Below, piece by piece: positions 19,966 through 29,114 of a DNA stretch of 64,000 nucleotides. The stretch comes from Caballeronia sp. GAFFF1 (GTDB lineage Bacteria > Pseudomonadota > Gammaproteobacteria > Burkholderiales > Burkholderiaceae). The notes under the pieces were generated by a model. The model was not told the origin of the DNA. It ran no database searches and was given only the letters and a program-made list of their open reading frames with translations. A program made the position numbers and the translations under genes. Numbering within the stretch: position 1 is the first letter of the stretch; each line of letters begins with the position of its first letter. Location of the stretch: positions 62,001-126,000 of the forward strand of contig NZ_JALQEM010000013.1 of NCBI RefSeq assembly GCF_023630705.1, given 5' to 3'.

Positions 19966-20703
19966 GGCGCGGCATGGTCGAACGTTTCACAACTCGATGA
20001 TGAAAGCCGTCCGTTATCGCCGCGCGTGATGCACGCGTTTTGAAGATGGGCGGCTTTGTGCCGGAAGTGGCGCATGCCGATGCAGTGGCGGCGGTAAAGG
20101 GCGCGTTCGAGAGCTGAGGCGCGGCATGGTCGAACGTTTCCAACTCCGACGATGCGAGCCGTCCGTTATCGCCGCGCGTGATCCGCGCGTTCTTCAAAAT
20201 GGCGGCTTCGCGCCGGAGTGGCGCATGCGGATGCGGTCGCGGCGCTGAAAGGCGCGTTTGAGAACTGAGGCGCGGCATGGTCGAACGGTTCACAGCTCGA
20301 TGATGTGAGCCATTCGTTATCGCCGCGCGTGATCCACGCGTTCTTCAAAATGGCGGCTTCGTGCCGGAAGTGGCGCCGGCGCATGCGGATGCGGATGCGG
20401 TAGCGGCGTTGCAGGGCGCGTTTGAGAGCTGAGGCGCGGCATGGTCGAACGGTTCACAACTCGATGATGCGAGCCATTCGTTATCGCCGCGCGTGATCCA
20501 CGCGTTTTTGAAGATGGGCGGCTTCGTGCCGGAAGTGGCGCTTGCGGATGCGGTCGCGCCGCTGAAAGGCGCGTTTGAGAGCTGAGGCGCGGCACTTCCG
20601 AACGTCCCCCAACTCGACGATGCGAGCCGTCCCTTATCGCCGCGATGGGCGTTTGGTGTCCGAAGCGGCGAACGCTGACACGGTGCGGACGCCGAAAGCC
20701 ACG
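19881..20703 (+). repeat. Tandem array of hydrolase-gene tails (about 150-bp units, six copies)
   Basis: The final ~85 bp of the hydrolase gene plus about 70 bp of spacer recur. The AAG-ATG landmark of the tail lies at 19885, 20043, 20196, 20347, 20511 and, in a very degraded copy, 20642. Spacings are 158, 153, 151, 164 and 131 bp. Copies 2 and 5 keep an open frame encoding KMGGFVPEVA...KGAFES plus TGA, mostly with synonymous changes. Copies 3 and 4 carry small indels. Most spacers contain an inverted repeat CGCGTG-N3-CACGCG (one arm mutated in the second spacer). No intact gene was found in the 739 bp from 19966 to 20704. Confidence 0.93.
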
Positions 20704-20704
20704 C

Positions 20705-21535
20705 TCATGCAATATCGAACGAAAACGCGCGCCCCACATTCCCCGGCCTGACGACCCGATGCGAGCCGTCGTCATCGCTGCGCTCCTTGATCGCCAGCGA
20801 GAAGCCGCGTGCAGTCTGCAGCACGCGCAGCGCGGTCGTGCTGCGCGTGCCGTAATCGGGCGTCTCGATGAACGCCGCCGACAACACGCGCTCTCGCTCG
20901 ATCGAAATGCCGGTGGACGGCAGATGCTCGTCATCGGCGATACGCGGATCGCGCAGCGTGTCGATCAGCACGTCGAGCGACGGATGCTCGCCATCATGAA
21001 TCAGATCGGCGAGCGCCTGCCGCTGCGCAACGAGCTTCGGCCAGGGCGTGTTCAGAAGGCTGTTCGCGAGACCGTGCACGCCGGCTTCGAGCAGCGCGGG
21101 CGGCGCGTCGGCGCGATTGCCGTACCAGCCGAGCTCGCGTCGCGTGAAATCGCCGCACAGCAGGTTGAAGCCGTTATAGCGGTGCCCTTGCTCCGCCACG
21201 CGCCGCAGATAGTGCAGCGGAGTTGCGCGTTCGCCCGCGAGAAACGCGCTCACGAGCGTGCCGCGCGTGGGCGCATCCGGGCGCATTTCGCTCGGCGCGC
21301 GATAGTTCGTCAGCGCGGCGAAGCGGCCGTCGCGGCTCACGCCGAGCCACGTGCCGCCGCCCGTCAGATCGCGGCCCGCCAGCACGCCGGGCGCATCGGT
21401 CCACCAGTGCATCGGCTCGGCATCGCGGCGGAAGAACTCGTCGCGGTTCGCGGCGAGCGTCAGCAGCGCGCAGGCGTCGTCGGAACGCGCGTCCGGGCGG
21501 GCGTCGGGCTGCCAGTCGAAGACGATCAGGCACAT
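20705..21535 (-). CDS. NRDE/TANGO2 family protein
   Basis: This 276-residue protein of the transport-and-Golgi-organisation-2 family starts Met-Cys-Leu-Ile. Cys2 is positioned to become an N-terminal nucleophile after methionine removal. The family motif NRDEFF is at about 30-35, with GGTWLGVS and FNLL elements following. The eukaryotic relatives have been linked to heme handling and lipid metabolism; the bacterial role is not settled. It starts 6 bp after the ygfZ stop, so the two are almost certainly cotranscribed. Its 3' end abuts the hydrolase tail-repeat array. Confidence 0.88.
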   Translation of the reverse strand: MCLIVFDWQPDARPDARSDDACALLTLAANRDEFFRRDAEPMHWWTDAPGVLAGRDLTGGGTWLGVSRDGRFAALTNYRAPSEMRPDAPTRGTLVSAFLAGERATPLHYLRRVAEQGHRYNGFNLLCGDFTRRELGWYGNRADAPPALLEAGVHGLANSLLNTPWPKLVAQRQALADLIHDGEHPSLDVLIDTLRDPRIADDEHLPSTGISIERERVLSAAFIETPDYGTRSTTALRVLQTARGFSLAIKERSDDDGSHRVVRPGNVGRAFSFDIA

Positions 21536-21541
21536 GAGCGA

Positions 21542-22528
21542 TCAGACGTCGGACGGAAACGCATACGGCAGCGGCAGGAAGTCGAGGCGCGGACCGTCGA
21601 CGGCACCGATGTGCACCGAGCCGTTATCGAGCGCCGCGAGCTTGATTTCGACCAGACAATCGACGCCGCCGCCTTCCGCCGGCGCCGCATTGACGACCAT
21701 GCCGCACGGCTGGCCGGGGTCGTCGGAATGAAAGAGCGCCGCGCCGGGCGCGGCCGTTTCGCCGTGCGCGAGCGCCGTGCGCCGCTTGATGGTCCCGCGA
21801 TACTGACTGCGCGCCACCACTTCCTGACCCGGATAACAGCCTTTCTTGAAGTTGACGCCGCCCAGCACGTCGAAGTTGACCATCTGCGGGACGAATTGCT
21901 CGACGGTCGGCTGCGTGATGCGCGGCTCGCCCGCGTGAATGTCGAGCCAGTCCCACAGTTCGGCGGGCCCGCGCCGCAGCTTTTCGTCGAGCTTCGGCAA
22001 CTGCGCCTCGATATCGGCTTTCGGGCCGACCCACAGAAAGCGCGGACGGCCCGCGGCATCCGGCACGCGGACCAGCGCGCCGTGCGGACCTTCCACCTTG
22101 ACGTGGATGCCATCGGGCAGCGCGTCGAAGATGCCGGAGAGCGCCGCGCGCACATCGCCCGCGAAACCGACGGCCGCAACCTCGGGCGTCGCGTCGGAGA
22201 GCTTGGCTTTCGCGCGCAGCACGAACATGGAGAGGCGTTTTTGCACGGGCGCCTGAATGTCCTGCGAGATCAGGAGACGCACGGCGTCGGCTGTGCGCCA
22301 CATAAGGAATGAGCCGAGCAGGCGGCCCTTGGCCGAGCAATAGCCCGCGAGGCGCGCGGTGGAGGCGTCGAGATGCTGGACGTCGTTGGTGACTTGGTTA
22401 TGCAGGAACGCGACGGCGTCATCGCCTTTCACGTCGATCACGCCGAACTGCGTGAGCGGCATGTGGACGCCCGCGGTCCTGACGGCTTCGAAATCGGCGG
22501 CGGCGAGGGAACTGGTCTGGGAATTCAT
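21542..22528 (-). CDS. ygfZ: YgfZ/GcvT-like folate-binding Fe-S maintenance protein
   Basis: This 328-residue protein has the diagnostic KGCYPGQE motif (Lys229, Cys231). The family binds tetrahydrofolate and supports a subset of iron-sulfur enzymes such as MiaB. The N-terminal half has the aminomethyltransferase-like fold (FLHNQVTNDV, YCSAKGRLLG). The ATG at 22528 is chosen by family alignment; no clear ribosome site is visible. It heads a two-gene operon with the NRDE gene. The divergent neighbourhood with mltG-tmk-holB is typical of Burkholderiaceae. Confidence 0.95.
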   Translation of the reverse strand: MNSQTSSLAAADFEAVRTAGVHMPLTQFGVIDVKGDDAVAFLHNQVTNDVQHLDASTARLAGYCSAKGRLLGSFLMWRTADAVRLLISQDIQAPVQKRLSMFVLRAKAKLSDATPEVAAVGFAGDVRAALSGIFDALPDGIHVKVEGPHGALVRVPDAAGRPRFLWVGPKADIEAQLPKLDEKLRRGPAELWDWLDIHAGEPRITQPTVEQFVPQMVNFDVLGGVNFKKGCYPGQEVVARSQYRGTIKRRTALAHGETAAPGAALFHSDDPGQPCGMVVNAAPAEGGGVDCLVEIKLAALDNGSVHIGAVDGPRLDFLPLPYAFPSDV

Positions 22529-22591
22529 AGGGACGATGTGTCGATGCGAAAGGCGCGGCCGGTCGATCCGGCCCCGCGCAGGTGGCAAGTC

Positions 22592-22620
22592 ATTATATGG
22601 GGGTTGGGCGGGGCGTGTTT
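22592..22620 (-). promoter_or_regulatory. Candidate promoter of ygfZ
   Basis: On the minus strand a perfect TATAAT -10 box lies at 22597-22592, about 65 bp before the ygfZ start. The -35 position is weak (AAACAC-like around 22615-22620). Transcription would start near 22585. Confidence 0.45.
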
Positions 22621-23097
22621 TAGACGGACGCGGAGCGGCGGCGGGGCAGGGATTGGCGGGTTATGGCCTGTTTGGATACGCATCACGGCGCACGGTTAGC
22701 GCGTAAGCGTCGACCAGCGCCTGTCGTGCGAAAGGCTCACCGGATTGGTTGAATCCGCGACTAGACCGGCTTGGTGGCGTTAGCCGCTGCATGCAAGGAG
22801 AACTGCGTGTGGCGTTAGACGGCGCGCTCGATCGGCCCGCCAGCGTAGTCGTCGCGGATTGCGCCGCCAGCTACTTACAGTCGACTACGCCCGCGCCGCG
22901 CGACGGCGAATTGTCCGTCGGTGCGTGCTTATCGTGTGCGTTCAGGGGCTCGAAACAGATGCCGCGGCGGCCGTTTCACTCGCCCCTGTCGTCGAAACTG
23001 GGAGAGGCGGTTTGGGCGGCCTTCCGTAGCACGGCTTGCCCACATGTGGCGCGATGATCCGCGCCACACTGCCGTCTTCGTCAGGCCCGATCAGCCG
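22621..23097. other. Gene-poor gap between ygfZ and the secreted peptide gene
   Basis: About 480 bp with no supportable gene. The open frames here have no ribosome site or recognisable domain and mirror GC bias. It must hold the 3' flank of the minus-strand peptide gene, but no strong hairpin terminator was recognised. Confidence 0.5.
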
Positions 23098-23421
23098 TTA
23101 CTGCCCAGCCGGCGACCTCACGCTAGGCGTCGCGAGCGTGTTATTGCTCGTGGCAGGAGCGGTAGTCGCCGTGCCGTTCGTGCTGCTCGGCAGGCCCGAG
23201 TTCGGCGCGCCGCCGGACATGCCGCTGGCGGAGCCCGTCACGCCCGGCGAGCCGTAGCCGCCCGTCGCGCCGTTAACCTGATTCGCGGGGCTCGCCGTGC
23301 TGCCCGTCGAACCGCCGTTGGAACCGCCCGCCGAGCCGCCGCCGCCCGCCTGCGCGAACGCGCCGCCCGACAGCGTCAGCGCGGCGACCGCCGCGATCAA
23401 TGTGCTCATTGCCTTGCTCAT
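23098..23421 (-). CDS. Small secreted Gly/Ser/Thr-rich protein
   Basis: This 107-residue protein has a clear Sec signal peptide (residues 1-23, cleavage at AFA-Q). The mature part is made almost wholly of glycine, serine, threonine, alanine, proline and asparagine, with no cysteine and few charged residues. The ATG at 23421 is fixed by a strong AAGGAGGA ribosome site. The composition predicts a flexible periplasmic or extracellular chain. It is divergent from mltG. I do not recognise a family; similar low-complexity secreted proteins occur in Burkholderiaceae. Confidence 0.8.
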   Translation of the reverse strand: MSKAMSTLIAAVAALTLSGGAFAQAGGGGSAGGSNGGSTGSTASPANQVNGATGGYGSPGVTGSASGMSGGAPNSGLPSSTNGTATTAPATSNNTLATPSVRSPAGQ

Positions 23422-23544
23422 GATCTCTTCCTCCTTGATCGTTCTCCAGGAATTGAGGCAGACGCTCACCGCCTGCTTAATTGAATGAGTCGCAAACGCC
23501 GTGCCGCGTTCGGCCGGTCGTTCGCGTTCCGCGCCCGGTCCGCT

Positions 23545-23574
23545 CTGACCGAAGCGTGGCCGCATCTATACAAT
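23545..23574 (+). promoter_or_regulatory. Candidate sigma-70 promoter of the mltG-tmk-holB operon
   Basis: CTGACC (23545-23550) and TACAAT (23569-23574) are separated by 18 bp. They lie 99 bp before the mltG start in the divergent gap with the secreted peptide gene. Confidence 0.5.
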
Positions 23575-23673
23575 ACGGGTCGAAATCGGTCGAACGGCCG
23601 CAAGAGGGGAGTCGCACGCTGCCCTACCGGCGCGCACCTCTCCGTCATCACTCCATAACTGCCTCTATTCGTC

Positions 23674-24684
23674 GTGTCTTTCCTGAAGAAATGCGTCGTG
23701 GCCGCGCTGCTCGTCGCGATACTCGCAGCGGCCGTCGCGGGCGGCGTCTATTACTGGGCCAATCGGCCGATGACGCTTTCGCCCGCCGAACTCGATGTCA
23801 CCATCAAGCCGCACAGCAGTCTGCGCAGCGTGAGCGCGCAGCTGAATCGCGGCGGCGTGCCGGTCGAGCCCGAACTATTCGTGCTGATGACGCGCGTGCT
23901 CGGCCTGTCCGCGCAGCTTAAATCCGGCAACTACGCGTTCAAGAGCGGCATCACGCCTTATGAGGTGCTGCAGAAAATCGCGCGCGGCGACGTGAACGAA
24001 TACGTCGCGACCGTCATCGAAGGATGGACGCTCCAGAAAATGCGCAGCGAACTGGACGGCAATCCCGCGCTCACGCACGACACGGCCGGGATGAGCGACA
24101 TCGACTTGCTGAAAGCCATCGGCGCGACGGAAGTGGACAAAGCATCCGCCGAGGGCCTGTTCTTCCCGGACACCTATCTCTTCGACAAGGGGACGAGCGA
24201 TCTCGCCGTCTACAAGCGGGCGTATCGCACGATGCAAAAGCGCCTCGCCGAAGCCTGGGCGACGCGCGCGCCGAACCTGCCGTACAAGACGCCGTACGAG
24301 GCGCTCATCATGGCGTCGATCGTCGAGAAGGAGACGGGGCGGGCCTCCGACCGTCCGCTCGTGGCGGCGGTGTTCGCGAACCGGCTGCGCATCGGCATGC
24401 CGCTCCAGACGGACCCGAGCGTGATCTACGGACTTGGCTCGACCTACGAAGGCCATCTGAAGAAAAAGGACCTGCAGACGGACACTCCGTACAATACCTA
24501 CACGCGCATGGGCCTGCCACCGACGCCGATTGCGCTGCCGGGCGTGGCCGCGCTCAGCGCCACGCTGAACCCCGCCCCGAGCAGCGCGCTGTATTTCGTG
24601 GCGCGCGGCGACGGCAGCAGCATCTTTTCCGACAATCTGGGCGACCACAACAGGGCCGTCGACAAGTACATCCGGGGTCAATGA
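23674..24684 (+). CDS. mltG: Endolytic murein transglycosylase MltG (YceG-like)
   Basis: This 336-residue inner-membrane enzyme cleaves nascent glycan strands and is thought to set glycan length. One transmembrane helix (about 5-28) anchors a periplasmic part with a LysM-like region and the YceG domain. The catalytic glutamate falls at residue 218 in SIVEKETG, and the [10 protein letters not shown] motif is intact. The start is GTG at 23674. The stop overlaps the tmk start by one base. Linkage with tmk and holB is conserved in many proteobacteria. Confidence 0.95.
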   Translation: MSFLKKCVVAALLVAILAAAVAGGVYYWANRPMTLSPAELDVTIKPHSSLRSVSAQLNRGGVPVEPELFVLMTRVLGLSAQLKSGNYAFKSGITPYEVLQKIARGDVNEYVATVIEGWTLQKMRSELDGNPALTHDTAGMSDIDLLKAIGATEVDKASAEGLFFPDTYLFDKGTSDLAVYKRAYRTMQKRLAEAWATRAPNLPYKTPYEALIMASIVEKETGRASDRPLVAAVFANRLRIGMPLQTDPSVIYGLGSTYEGHLKKKDLQTDTPYNTYTRMGLPPTPIALPGVAALSATLNPAPSSALYFVARGDGSSIFSDNLGDHNRAVDKYIRGQ

Positions 24685-25304
24685 TGGCGCGCGGCACTTT
24701 CATCACGTTCGAAGGCATCGACGGCGCGGGCAAGACCACGCATCTCGACTGGTTTCGCCAGCAGCTCGAAGAGAAAATCGCGCCGGGCGGCCACCATGTC
24801 GTCATGACGCGGGAACCCGGCGGCACCGCGCTCGGCGAAACGCTGCGCGGCATTCTGCTGAATCAGCCGATGGACCTCGAAACCGAGGCGCTCCTGATGT
24901 TCGCCGCGCGCCGCGAGCATCTCGCGCAGGTGATCGAGCCGGCGCTCGCGCGTGGCGACTGGGTGCTGTCCGACCGCTTTTCGGACGCGACTTTCGCGTA
25001 TCAGGGCGGCGGCCGCGGCCTGCCGCGCGACAAGCTGGAGGCGCTGGAGCGGTGGGTGCAGGGCGGGTTCCATCCGGATCTGACGGTGCTTTTCGACGTG
25101 CCGACCGAGACCGCGAGCGACCGCCGCTCGGCCGCGCGAGCGCCGGACAAGTTCGAAAGCGAGTCGGACGCGTTCTTCGAGCGCACGCGCGCCGAATATC
25201 TGCGTCGCGCGGCGGAGTCGCCTGAGCGTTTCGTCATCGTCGATTCGACCCGGCCGATCGACGCGATCCGCGAGCGTCTGAAAGACGTGATCGCGGGCCT
25301 CTGA
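24684..25304 (+). CDS. tmk: Thymidylate kinase
   Basis: This 206-residue enzyme phosphorylates dTMP to dTDP. The P-loop GIDGAGKT is at 11-18. The [16 protein letters not shown] segment binds the nucleoside monophosphate, and a LID region follows. ATGATG gives two possible starts, 24681 and 24684; the second is used because the protein then begins [11 protein letters not shown]. Either one overlaps the mltG stop, which indicates coupled translation. Confidence 0.97.
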   Translation: MARGTFITFEGIDGAGKTTHLDWFRQQLEEKIAPGGHHVVMTREPGGTALGETLRGILLNQPMDLETEALLMFAARREHLAQVIEPALARGDWVLSDRFSDATFAYQGGGRGLPRDKLEALERWVQGGFHPDLTVLFDVPTETASDRRSAARAPDKFESESDAFFERTRAEYLRRAAESPERFVIVDSTRPIDAIRERLKDVIAGL

Positions 25305-25321
25305 CCTTCACGACATAGAAG

Positions 25322-26359
25322 ATGATCTACCCCTGGCAAACCGACGACTGGCAACACCTCCAGCAACTGCGCGCGCACTGGCCGCACGCGCTCTTGCTGC
25401 ACGGAGAGGCGGGCATCGGCAAGCTCGCGTTCGCGCAGCATCTCGCGCAGGGGCTCTTGTGCGAGACGCCGGCCGGCAACGGCGAGCCGTGCGGCACGTG
25501 CCCCGCGTGCCTGTGGTTCTCGCAAGGCAATCACCCGGATTACCGCGCCGTGCTGCCCGAGGCGCTCGCCGCGCTGGCCGGACCGGCGGGCGCGGATGAC
25601 GCATCAGCCGACAAAGCCGACGACGGCGAAGGCAAGAAAGCACGCGCGCCCAGCAAGGAAATCAAGATCGAGCAGGTGCGCGCGCTGCTGGACTTCTGCA
25701 GCCTCGGCTCGCATCGCGGAGGCTTGCGCGTGGTGCTGCTGTATCCGGCCGAGGCGCTCAATGTGGCCGCGTCGAATGCGCTTCTGAAAACGCTCGAAGA
25801 GCCGCCATCGGGCGTCGTGTTTCTGCTCGTGTCGGCGAGAATCGACCGGCTGTTGCCGACGATCATCAGCCGCTGCCGTCAATGGCCGATGAGCCTGCCC
25901 GACGCCGATGCGGCGCGCGCGTGGCTCGCCTCGCAAGGCGTGGACGACGCCGCGAGCCTGCTCGCCGAAGCGGGCGGGGCGCCGCTCGCCGCGCTGGCGC
26001 TCTCGCACGACGAAAACCGCGTGCTACGCGATTTCGCGCTCGCCCAACTCGCCGCAGGCCCGAACTGCGATGCCTTCGCGTGCGGCGAAAACCTGCAGAA
26101 GCTGCCCGTGCCGATGGTCCTCGGCTGGCTGCAACGCTGGCTCTACGATGTGCTCGCGCAACGCACCGCCGGCCGGCCGCGTTATTTCCCCGGCGCGGGC
26201 AAGGCGCTCGCGCGCTGCGCGCAAGCCGCCGATCCTGCCGCGCTCGCCCGCTGCATCAAGGCCGTCACGCGGCAGCGCGCAGTGGAGAATCATCCGCTGA
26301 ACGCGCGGCTCGTCTTCGAAGAACTGTTTCTCGCGTATCGCGGGATTTTCACCGCCTGA
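25322..26359 (+). CDS. holB: DNA polymerase III subunit delta-prime
   Basis: This 345-residue clamp-loader subunit has an AAA+ N-terminal domain with HGEAGIGK (27-34) in the P-loop position. A zinc module includes Cys47, Cys57, Cys60 and Cys63, and the sensor region contains [12 protein letters not shown] and ISRC. A lysine/aspartate-rich insert near 95-112 is longer than in E. coli. It begins 17 bp after tmk. The helical C-terminal collar region is present, so the protein appears complete. Confidence 0.95.
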   Translation: MIYPWQTDDWQHLQQLRAHWPHALLLHGEAGIGKLAFAQHLAQGLLCETPAGNGEPCGTCPACLWFSQGNHPDYRAVLPEALAALAGPAGADDASADKADDGEGKKARAPSKEIKIEQVRALLDFCSLGSHRGGLRVVLLYPAEALNVAASNALLKTLEEPPSGVVFLLVSARIDRLLPTIISRCRQWPMSLPDADAARAWLASQGVDDAASLLAEAGGAPLAALALSHDENRVLRDFALAQLAAGPNCDAFACGENLQKLPVPMVLGWLQRWLYDVLAQRTAGRPRYFPGAGKALARCAQAADPAALARCIKAVTRQRAVENHPLNARLVFEELFLAYRGIFTA

Positions 26360-26388
26360 TTTTCGCTTCGTTCCCAACGCCATTGCCC

Positions 26389-26910
26389 ATGAGTCTCACG
26401 TATCGCGACGCCACCCTCGACGACCTGCCCGCCATCGTCGCCATCTACAATTCGACGATCGCCTCGCGCCAGGTGACCGCGGACCTCGATCCGGTCAGCG
26501 TCGAAAGCCGTCTCGCGTGGTTTCATTCGCACGGCCCGAACGCGCGGCCGCTGTGGGTGGTCGAAGAGGGCGGCGCCGTCATCGCGTGGCTGAGCTTTTC
26601 GGATTTCTACGGCCGGCCGGCATATGCGCGCACCGTCGAAGTCAGCATCTATCTGGACGAGCGCGCGCGCGGCAAGGGGCTCGGCAAGCAACTGCTGCGC
26701 GAAGCACTGGAAAAGGCGCCGTCGCTGCAGGTCGATACGGTGCTCGGCTTCGTCTTCGGCCACAACGAGCCGAGCATGAGGCTTTTCGCGAGCTTCGGCT
26801 TCGAAGCCTGGGGCACGCTGCCGCGCGTCGCGGTGCTCGACGGCGTGGAACGCGATCTCGTCATTCTCGGGCTGCGTCTGGAAGACGCGCGCAAGGGAAA
26901 GACGGCCTGA
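26389..26910 (+). CDS. GNAT N-acetyltransferase (phosphinothricin-acetyltransferase-like)
   Basis: This 173-residue acetyl-CoA-dependent transferase is related to the PAT/MddA/YncA group. The acetyl-CoA pyrophosphate loop is seen in [13 protein letters not shown], after the EVSIYLDE strand. [14 protein letters not shown] forms the last helix-strand pair. Members acetylate methionine sulfone, methionine sulfoximine or phosphinothricin-like amino acids. It lies 29 bp after holB and 27 bp before tatD and is likely cotranscribed. The substrate is not determined by the sequence. Confidence 0.88.
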   Translation: MSLTYRDATLDDLPAIVAIYNSTIASRQVTADLDPVSVESRLAWFHSHGPNARPLWVVEEGGAVIAWLSFSDFYGRPAYARTVEVSIYLDERARGKGLGKQLLREALEKAPSLQVDTVLGFVFGHNEPSMRLFASFGFEAWGTLPRVAVLDGVERDLVILGLRLEDARKGKTA

Positions 26911-26937
26911 GTCAGAATCAGTAGCAAGGAGCACGGG

Positions 26938-27726
26938 ATGTTCGTCGATTCGCACTGTCACATCAATTTCGAAGGGTTGGCCGACCGGCTGCCGGACGTG
27001 CTCGACAACATGCGCGCGCACGCGGTGACGCATGCGCTGTGCGTGTCGGTGGACCTGGAGACGTTACCCTCGGTGCTCGATATCGCCGAGCGATGCGATA
27101 ACGTCTATGCGTCGGTCGGCGTCCATCCGGACCACGAGGACGCGAAAGAGCCGAGCGTCGCGGAACTGGTCGAACTGGCGGCGCATCCGAAAGTCTGCGC
27201 GATCGGCGAGACCGGACTCGACTACTATCGGCTGGAAGGCCGCAGCATCGCCGACATGGAATGGCAACGCGAGCGGTTTCGCACGCACATCCGCGCCGCG
27301 CACGCGACGGGCAAGCCGCTCATCATCCATACGCGGTCGTCGTCGGAAGACACGCTGCGCATCATGAAAGAGGAGCGCGCGAGCGTGCCGGGCGGCGTCA
27401 TGCACTGCTTCACCGAGCCGTGGCACGTAGCGGAAGCGGCGCTCGCGCAGAACTTCCATATCTCGCTCTCCGGCATCGTCACGTTTAAAAAAGCGACGGA
27501 CGTGCAGGACGTCGCGCGGCGCGTGCCGCTCGACCGGCTGCTGATCGAAACCGACTCGCCGTATCTCGCGCCGGTGCCGTATCGCGGCAAGCCGAATGAA
27601 CCTGCGTACGTGAGTTATGTCGGACGTTTCATCGCGCAGTTGCGCGAGCAGACGGACGAAGCGGTGGCGCAAGCGACCACCGACAACTTCTTCCGGCTTT
27701 TCAAGATCGCGCGCGCGGCTGCCTGA
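26938..27726 (+). CDS. TatD-family metal-dependent hydrolase (YcfH-like)
   Basis: This 262-residue TIM-barrel metallohydrolase has metal ligands His6 and His8 in VDSHCH, the conserved GETGLDYY motif, IIHTR, MHCFT and the late ETDSPYLAP motif. Family members are 3'-5' exonucleases or D-tyrosyl-tRNA-type deacylases. The position next to tmk-holB matches YcfH in many genomes. A strong AAGGAG ribosome site precedes the ATG at 26938. Confidence 0.95.
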   Translation: MFVDSHCHINFEGLADRLPDVLDNMRAHAVTHALCVSVDLETLPSVLDIAERCDNVYASVGVHPDHEDAKEPSVAELVELAAHPKVCAIGETGLDYYRLEGRSIADMEWQRERFRTHIRAAHATGKPLIIHTRSSSEDTLRIMKEERASVPGGVMHCFTEPWHVAEAALAQNFHISLSGIVTFKKATDVQDVARRVPLDRLLIETDSPYLAPVPYRGKPNEPAYVSYVGRFIAQLREQTDEAVAQATTDNFFRLFKIARAAA

Positions 27727-27780
27727 GCACTGTGGGGCGAGCGTCGCGATTCATCGTTTCATGCAATTCGAAGGTCCACT

Positions 27781-28542
27781 ATGAACAATTCCCCGATGGT
27801 TTCCACTCAATCCGCCACGAATGCACGCACGCAGCCCGCCGCGCGCGGCGGCAGGCGCGCGGCGGTGCGCGGGCTTTTCGCGGGCGCGCTGGTCGCGGCG
27901 TGCGCGTTCGCGCAGCCGGTCTGGGCCGCTTCCGTGGACTCGCTCATCAAGGCAGTCAAGTTCGACGACGTGTCCGAGGTCAAAAAACAGCTCGCGCAGG
28001 GCGCCGACCCGAATACGGTCGATAACACCGGCGCGCCGCTGCTCGTCATCGCCGCGCGCGAGAAGTCGGACAAGGTCGGCCAGTTGCTCGCCGACAACCC
28101 GAACACGGACCTCGAAAAGACGGACTCCGCCGGCGAGAACGCGATGATGCTCGCCGCGCTCAACGGCGACGCCACGTTCGTGAATCTGCTGATCGCGAAG
28201 GACGCCGAAGTGAACAAGAAGGGCTGGACGCCGCTGCATTACGCGGCGACCAACGGCCACGACGACATCGTGAAGATCCTGCTCGACCATTCCGCCTACA
28301 TCGACGCCGGATCGCCCAACGGCACGACGCCGCTCATGATGGCGGCCCGCGGCGGCCATCTGTCGACGTGCAAGCTGCTGCTCGATCAGGGCGCCGACTT
28401 GCGCGTGAAGAACCAGATCGGCATGACGGCGGTGGATTTCGCCCGTAAATACAACGAGAAGGATGTCGCGGAAGGTTTGCAGGCGCGCCTCGACGCCATG
28501 CAAGGCGGCGCTGCTCAAAGCGGCGCAAATGGGTCAAAATAA
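27781..28542 (+). CDS. Secreted ankyrin-repeat protein
   Basis: This 253-residue protein has a long basic N-region and a hydrophobic segment (about 31-50) ending AVWAA-like at VWAAS, consistent with a Sec signal and periplasmic location. Four to five ankyrin repeats follow (about 53-235), with canonical GWTPLHYAATNGHDDIVKILL and GTTPLMMAARGGH units. The tail is alanine/glycine-rich. Ankyrin proteins are protein-binding scaffolds; the partner is unknown. It sits between tatD (54 bp) and a Rap1a/Tai-like gene (85 bp). Confidence 0.88.
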   Translation: MNNSPMVSTQSATNARTQPAARGGRRAAVRGLFAGALVAACAFAQPVWAASVDSLIKAVKFDDVSEVKKQLAQGADPNTVDNTGAPLLVIAAREKSDKVGQLLADNPNTDLEKTDSAGENAMMLAALNGDATFVNLLIAKDAEVNKKGWTPLHYAATNGHDDIVKILLDHSAYIDAGSPNGTTPLMMAARGGHLSTCKLLLDQGADLRVKNQIGMTAVDFARKYNEKDVAEGLQARLDAMQGGAAQSGANGSK

Positions 28543-28627
28543 CACCGCTACGCTCGAAACCGGGCGAGCGCGGTCAGGCGCGGCCGCCTCGCCCCAATAC
28601 GCCGCCGCTCAACAGACAAGGAAGACC

Positions 28628-28984
28628 ATGCTGCGGGAATTCGCCATCGCCTGTGTTCTTGCGACGCCCGTGTGCGCGTTCGCATTCACCGGCAACGATC
28701 TCAACAAGCTCTGCATCAAGACCGACCCGAACTCGCGTACCGCGTGTGCCGCGTATATCGAAGGCGCGGCCGACGGCGTGTACAACACGATCGAAGCCAT
28801 CGGCGGCACCACGGGGCCGCAAGTCGGCCAGTACTTCTGCCTGCCGGCCGACGTGAAGCCGCAGCAACTGACGGACGCGGTGCGCAAGTACATCGCGGAC
28901 AACCCCGACAAGGCGAATTTCAACGCCACGACGATGGTTTCGCTCGGTCTCGGCAAGGCGTTTCCCTGCAAGGCGGAACGCTGA
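28628..28984 (+). CDS. Rap1a/Tai-family secreted protein
   Basis: This 118-residue exported protein has a signal peptide of about 18-20 residues (CAFA). The four cysteines (29, 40, 71, 114), the central AAYIEGAADGVYNTIE helix and the CLP segment match the Rap1a/Tai immunity domain, whose founding members neutralise type VI secretion amidase effectors in the periplasm. No effector or T6SS gene is nearby, so it is an orphan that may have another role. The ATG at 28628 is chosen at the start of the signal peptide. Confidence 0.75.
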   Translation: MLREFAIACVLATPVCAFAFTGNDLNKLCIKTDPNSRTACAAYIEGAADGVYNTIEAIGGTTGPQVGQYFCLPADVKPQQLTDAVRKYIADNPDKANFNATTMVSLGLGKAFPCKAER

Positions 28985-29114
28985 ACGAACGCCGACGCGC
29001 CTCCTAGAGCGGCTCGGGTGATCGGACGCGGCGCGGAAACCCGCACGCCGTTTGCTAGTCGAACGTCGGACAGCGATTCGCCCACATCACACAAAAAACG
29101 CAAGAGGAAAGCCT

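Noticed and set aside
19881..20703. The repeat array as a CRISPR
   Set aside because: Units are ~150 bp, lack short identical repeats with variable spacers, and clearly derive from the upstream gene tail.
20317..20934. A 205-codon minus-strand frame with repeated peptide segments across the tail array
   Set aside because: The repeats in the peptide only reflect the DNA repeat units, and the frame runs antisense through the array and overlaps the end of the NRDE gene.
22749..23057. A 102-codon plus-strand frame in the ygfZ gap
   Set aside because: There is no ribosome site, no recognisable motif, and its composition fits random GC-rich sequence.
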